Shown here: piece by piece, positions 62,564 through 64,000 of the stretch | Layout of the letters: the number at the start of each line of letters is the position of its first letter | How positions within the stretch are numbered: the first letter of the stretch is position 1 | DNA from: Candidatus Aphodovivens avistercoris | GTDB taxonomy: Bacteria; Actinomycetota; Coriobacteriia; Coriobacteriales; Eggerthellaceae | DNA length: 64,000 nucleotides | Reading direction: 5' to 3' | NCBI GenBank assembly: GCA_018710945.1 | Contig: DVIW01000004.1 | Location: forward strand, 124,001 to 188,000 | Position numbers and translations under genes: made by a program | The notes under the pieces: generated by a model | Told to the model about the DNA's origin: nothing | The model's database searches: none | The model's input: the letters and a program-made list of their open reading frames with translations, nothing else

Positions 62564-64000
62564 ATGTCAGAGAAATCAACCATGAACCCGACGGCCAAGT
62601 ACGTCATCAAGATCATCATCGGCGTGCTGATCGTGTTCTGCTTCCAGTTCATCCCCGCCCCCGCCCCCATCACGCCTTTGGGAATGAACCTGATCGGCAT
62701 CTTCTTCGGCACGATCTACCTGTTCACCGTAGGCGGGATGCTATGGCCCTCGTTCCTGGCGCTTTTGGCCCTTGGCTACTCGGGAGCCACCGGCAGCCTG
62801 AGCGACACCGTCATGGCGGCATTGGGCAACTCGGTGATGTGGCAGCTGATCGTGCTGTTCCCCATCTGCCACGCCATCTCCGCAAGCGGCGCTGCGCAAA
62901 AGGTCGCCGGCAAGCTGATGACGCTCAGCTTCGTCAAAGGGAAGCCGATGCGCATCATGATCATGCTGTTCGTCGCCACGTTGATCGTGGGTATCCTCAT
63001 CAGCGCGACGGCGACCATCGTGCTGATGTTCGCGCTGATCAACAGCATCCGCGACATGATGGGCTACGAGAAGGGCGACAAGTGGTCCGCGGGGACCTGC
63101 GTCGGCTGCTTCATCTGCGCCCTCATCGGCTCCGCCGCCATCCCCTACCGCGGCTTGGTCGCGGCCATGATCGCCCCGTTCGAAAGCCTGACCGGCTACC
63201 CCATCGACGGCCCGGTGTATCTGACCATCGCCATCCTGGTCGGCTTGATCGTCGCTGTCTCCATTCCGTTCCTGATGCGCTACCTGCAGCGCTGCGACTT
63301 CAGCAAGGTCGCCGGCTTCGACTTCCATAAGCAGTTCGGCGACACCAAGCTCGACCGCCGCCAGTTCATCCTGCTGATGGGCCTTGCCGTCATCATGATC
63401 TTCTTCATGGTGCAGATGTTCGTGCCCGCAAAGAGCGATCTCGGCATCATCCTGAACGGCTTCGGCGCGAACGGCATCTTCACCGTCGTCGCCATCGCGC
63501 TGGCGGTCATCACCGTGGACGGCAAGCCCGCCATGAACCTAGCGCAGGCGATGAAGGACGGATGCCCGTGGGGCATCATCATCGGCGTCGGCGCCATGGT
63601 CGCCATCGCCGGCCAGTTCTCCACCGAGGCGTCCGGCATCACCGCATGGCTGAACATGATCCTGGGCGGCGCGCTGAACGGGCTGCCTTGGCCGCTGGTC
63701 GTCGTATTGACGCTCACCGTCACGGTCATCGTGACCGGCTTCTTCAGCAACGTGGGCACCTCGCTCATCATGCTGGCAGCCATCATTCCGCTGTGCCCCG
63801 AACTGGGCATCAACGCCACCGCGATGGCCGTGGGCATCGTCATGGCCTCCAACGTGGCCGTGCTTTCCCCCGGCGGATCCGGCGCATGCCCGCTGCTGTT
63901 CTTCAACGAGAACGAGTCGTGGGGCCGCATCTACAAGAACGGCATCCCCATCCTGGCGGTGTTCGTCGTCGTGGCCAGCGCCTTCATCATCGGCATGAGC
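62564..64000 (+). CDS. Anion/dicarboxylate transporter (SLC13/DASS-like), 3' end beyond window
   Basis: An open frame of 479 codons that runs off the window edge. It has about eleven to twelve hydrophobic helices and a SNVGTSLIMLAAIIPLCPEL segment that resembles the conserved SNT-type motif of DASS carriers. CGINATA-type small-residue helices follow. ATG 62564 lies behind AGGAGAAGGG. It probably imports a dicarboxylate or related anion for the FAD enzyme encoded just upstream. ArsB/CitM-type carriers are alternatives within the same superfamily. Confidence 0.75.
   Translation, partial: MSEKSTMNPTAKYVIKIIIGVLIVFCFQFIPAPAPITPLGMNLIGIFFGTIYLFTVGGMLWPSFLALLALGYSGATGSLSDTVMAALGNSVMWQLIVLFPICHAISASGAAQKVAGKLMTLSFVKGKPMRIMIMLFVATLIVGILISATATIVLMFALINSIRDMMGYEKGDKWSAGTCVGCFICALIGSAAIPYRGLVAAMIAPFESLTGYPIDGPVYLTIAILVGLIVAVSIPFLMRYLQRCDFSKVAGFDFHKQFGDTKLDRRQFILLMGLAVIMIFFMVQMFVPAKSDLGIILNGFGANGIFTVVAIALAVITVDGKPAMNLAQAMKDGCPWGIIIGVGAMVAIAGQFSTEASGITAWLNMILGGALNGLPWPLVVVLTLTVTVIVTGFFSNVGTSLIMLAAIIPLCPELGINATAMAVGIVMASNVAVLSPGGSGACPLLFFNENESWGRIYKNGIPILAVFVVVASAFIIGMS

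Overview
The window is high-GC bacterial DNA with dense operons, strict-anaerobe enzymes and a tetrathionate-reductase-like molybdoenzyme placed next to a membrane-bound LuxR regulator. Together these suggest a gut actinobacterium of the class Coriobacteriia, probably family Eggerthellaceae. The genus is not resolved. I saw no rRNA, CRISPR array, prophage or insertion-sequence transposase.

Layout. 0-4.5 kb: a small Cys-rich protein, tRNA-Ser(UGA), tadA-ispE-lemA, a membrane protein and a radical SAM protein. 4.6-9.3 kb: a complete high-affinity phosphate system in the unusual order pstB-phoU-pstS-pstC-pstA, with Pho-box-like repeats in front of both pstB and pstS. 9.8-14.4 kb: accessory genes, including an internally deleted AraC regulator and a 5'-degenerate hypothetical gene among palindromic repeats. 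14.4-19.8 kb: divergent nrdD/nrdG (anaerobic ribonucleotide reduction, NrdR-like boxes between them) and a PPi-type phosphofructokinase. 20.1-27.7 kb: a Ttr-like reductase operon (catalytic, Fe-S and membrane subunits plus a TorD-like chaperone), divergent from a 12-TM LuxR regulator. The catalytic gene has an in-frame UGA exactly at the molybdenum-ligand codon, followed by a hairpin, so it reads as a selenoprotein. 27.8-43.7 kb: MFS exporters, a HAD phosphatase, an ABC-F protein, glmU/prs/pth with an Old-Yellow-Enzyme gene inserted, a DUF4143 ATPase bracketed by palindromes, nhaA and hpf. 44-54.4 kb: more MFS genes, an aminotransferase, a MarR regulator, a sortase-anchored surface protein and an amino-acid ABC transporter. 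54.5-57 kb: a decayed phosphonate locus (truncated PHP phosphoesterase, phnE, and a phnC-phnE deletion chimera). 57.4-64 kb: a lipoprotein, an aldo/keto reductase with Fe-S clusters, and a LysR / FAD-oxidoreductase / anion-transporter cluster cut by the window edge.

The most distinctive features are the putative selenocysteine TtrA-like reductase and several families of short palindromic repeats. These are a GCTAATC family (5 copies), a CCCCAACAAACAG family (3 copies), a CTCCGAACTTTTGCA family (3 copies), and a palindrome inserted in frame in the ABC-F gene. Several repeats lie at the boundaries of truncated genes. All functions are read from sequence motifs and remembered family features; no database search was run.
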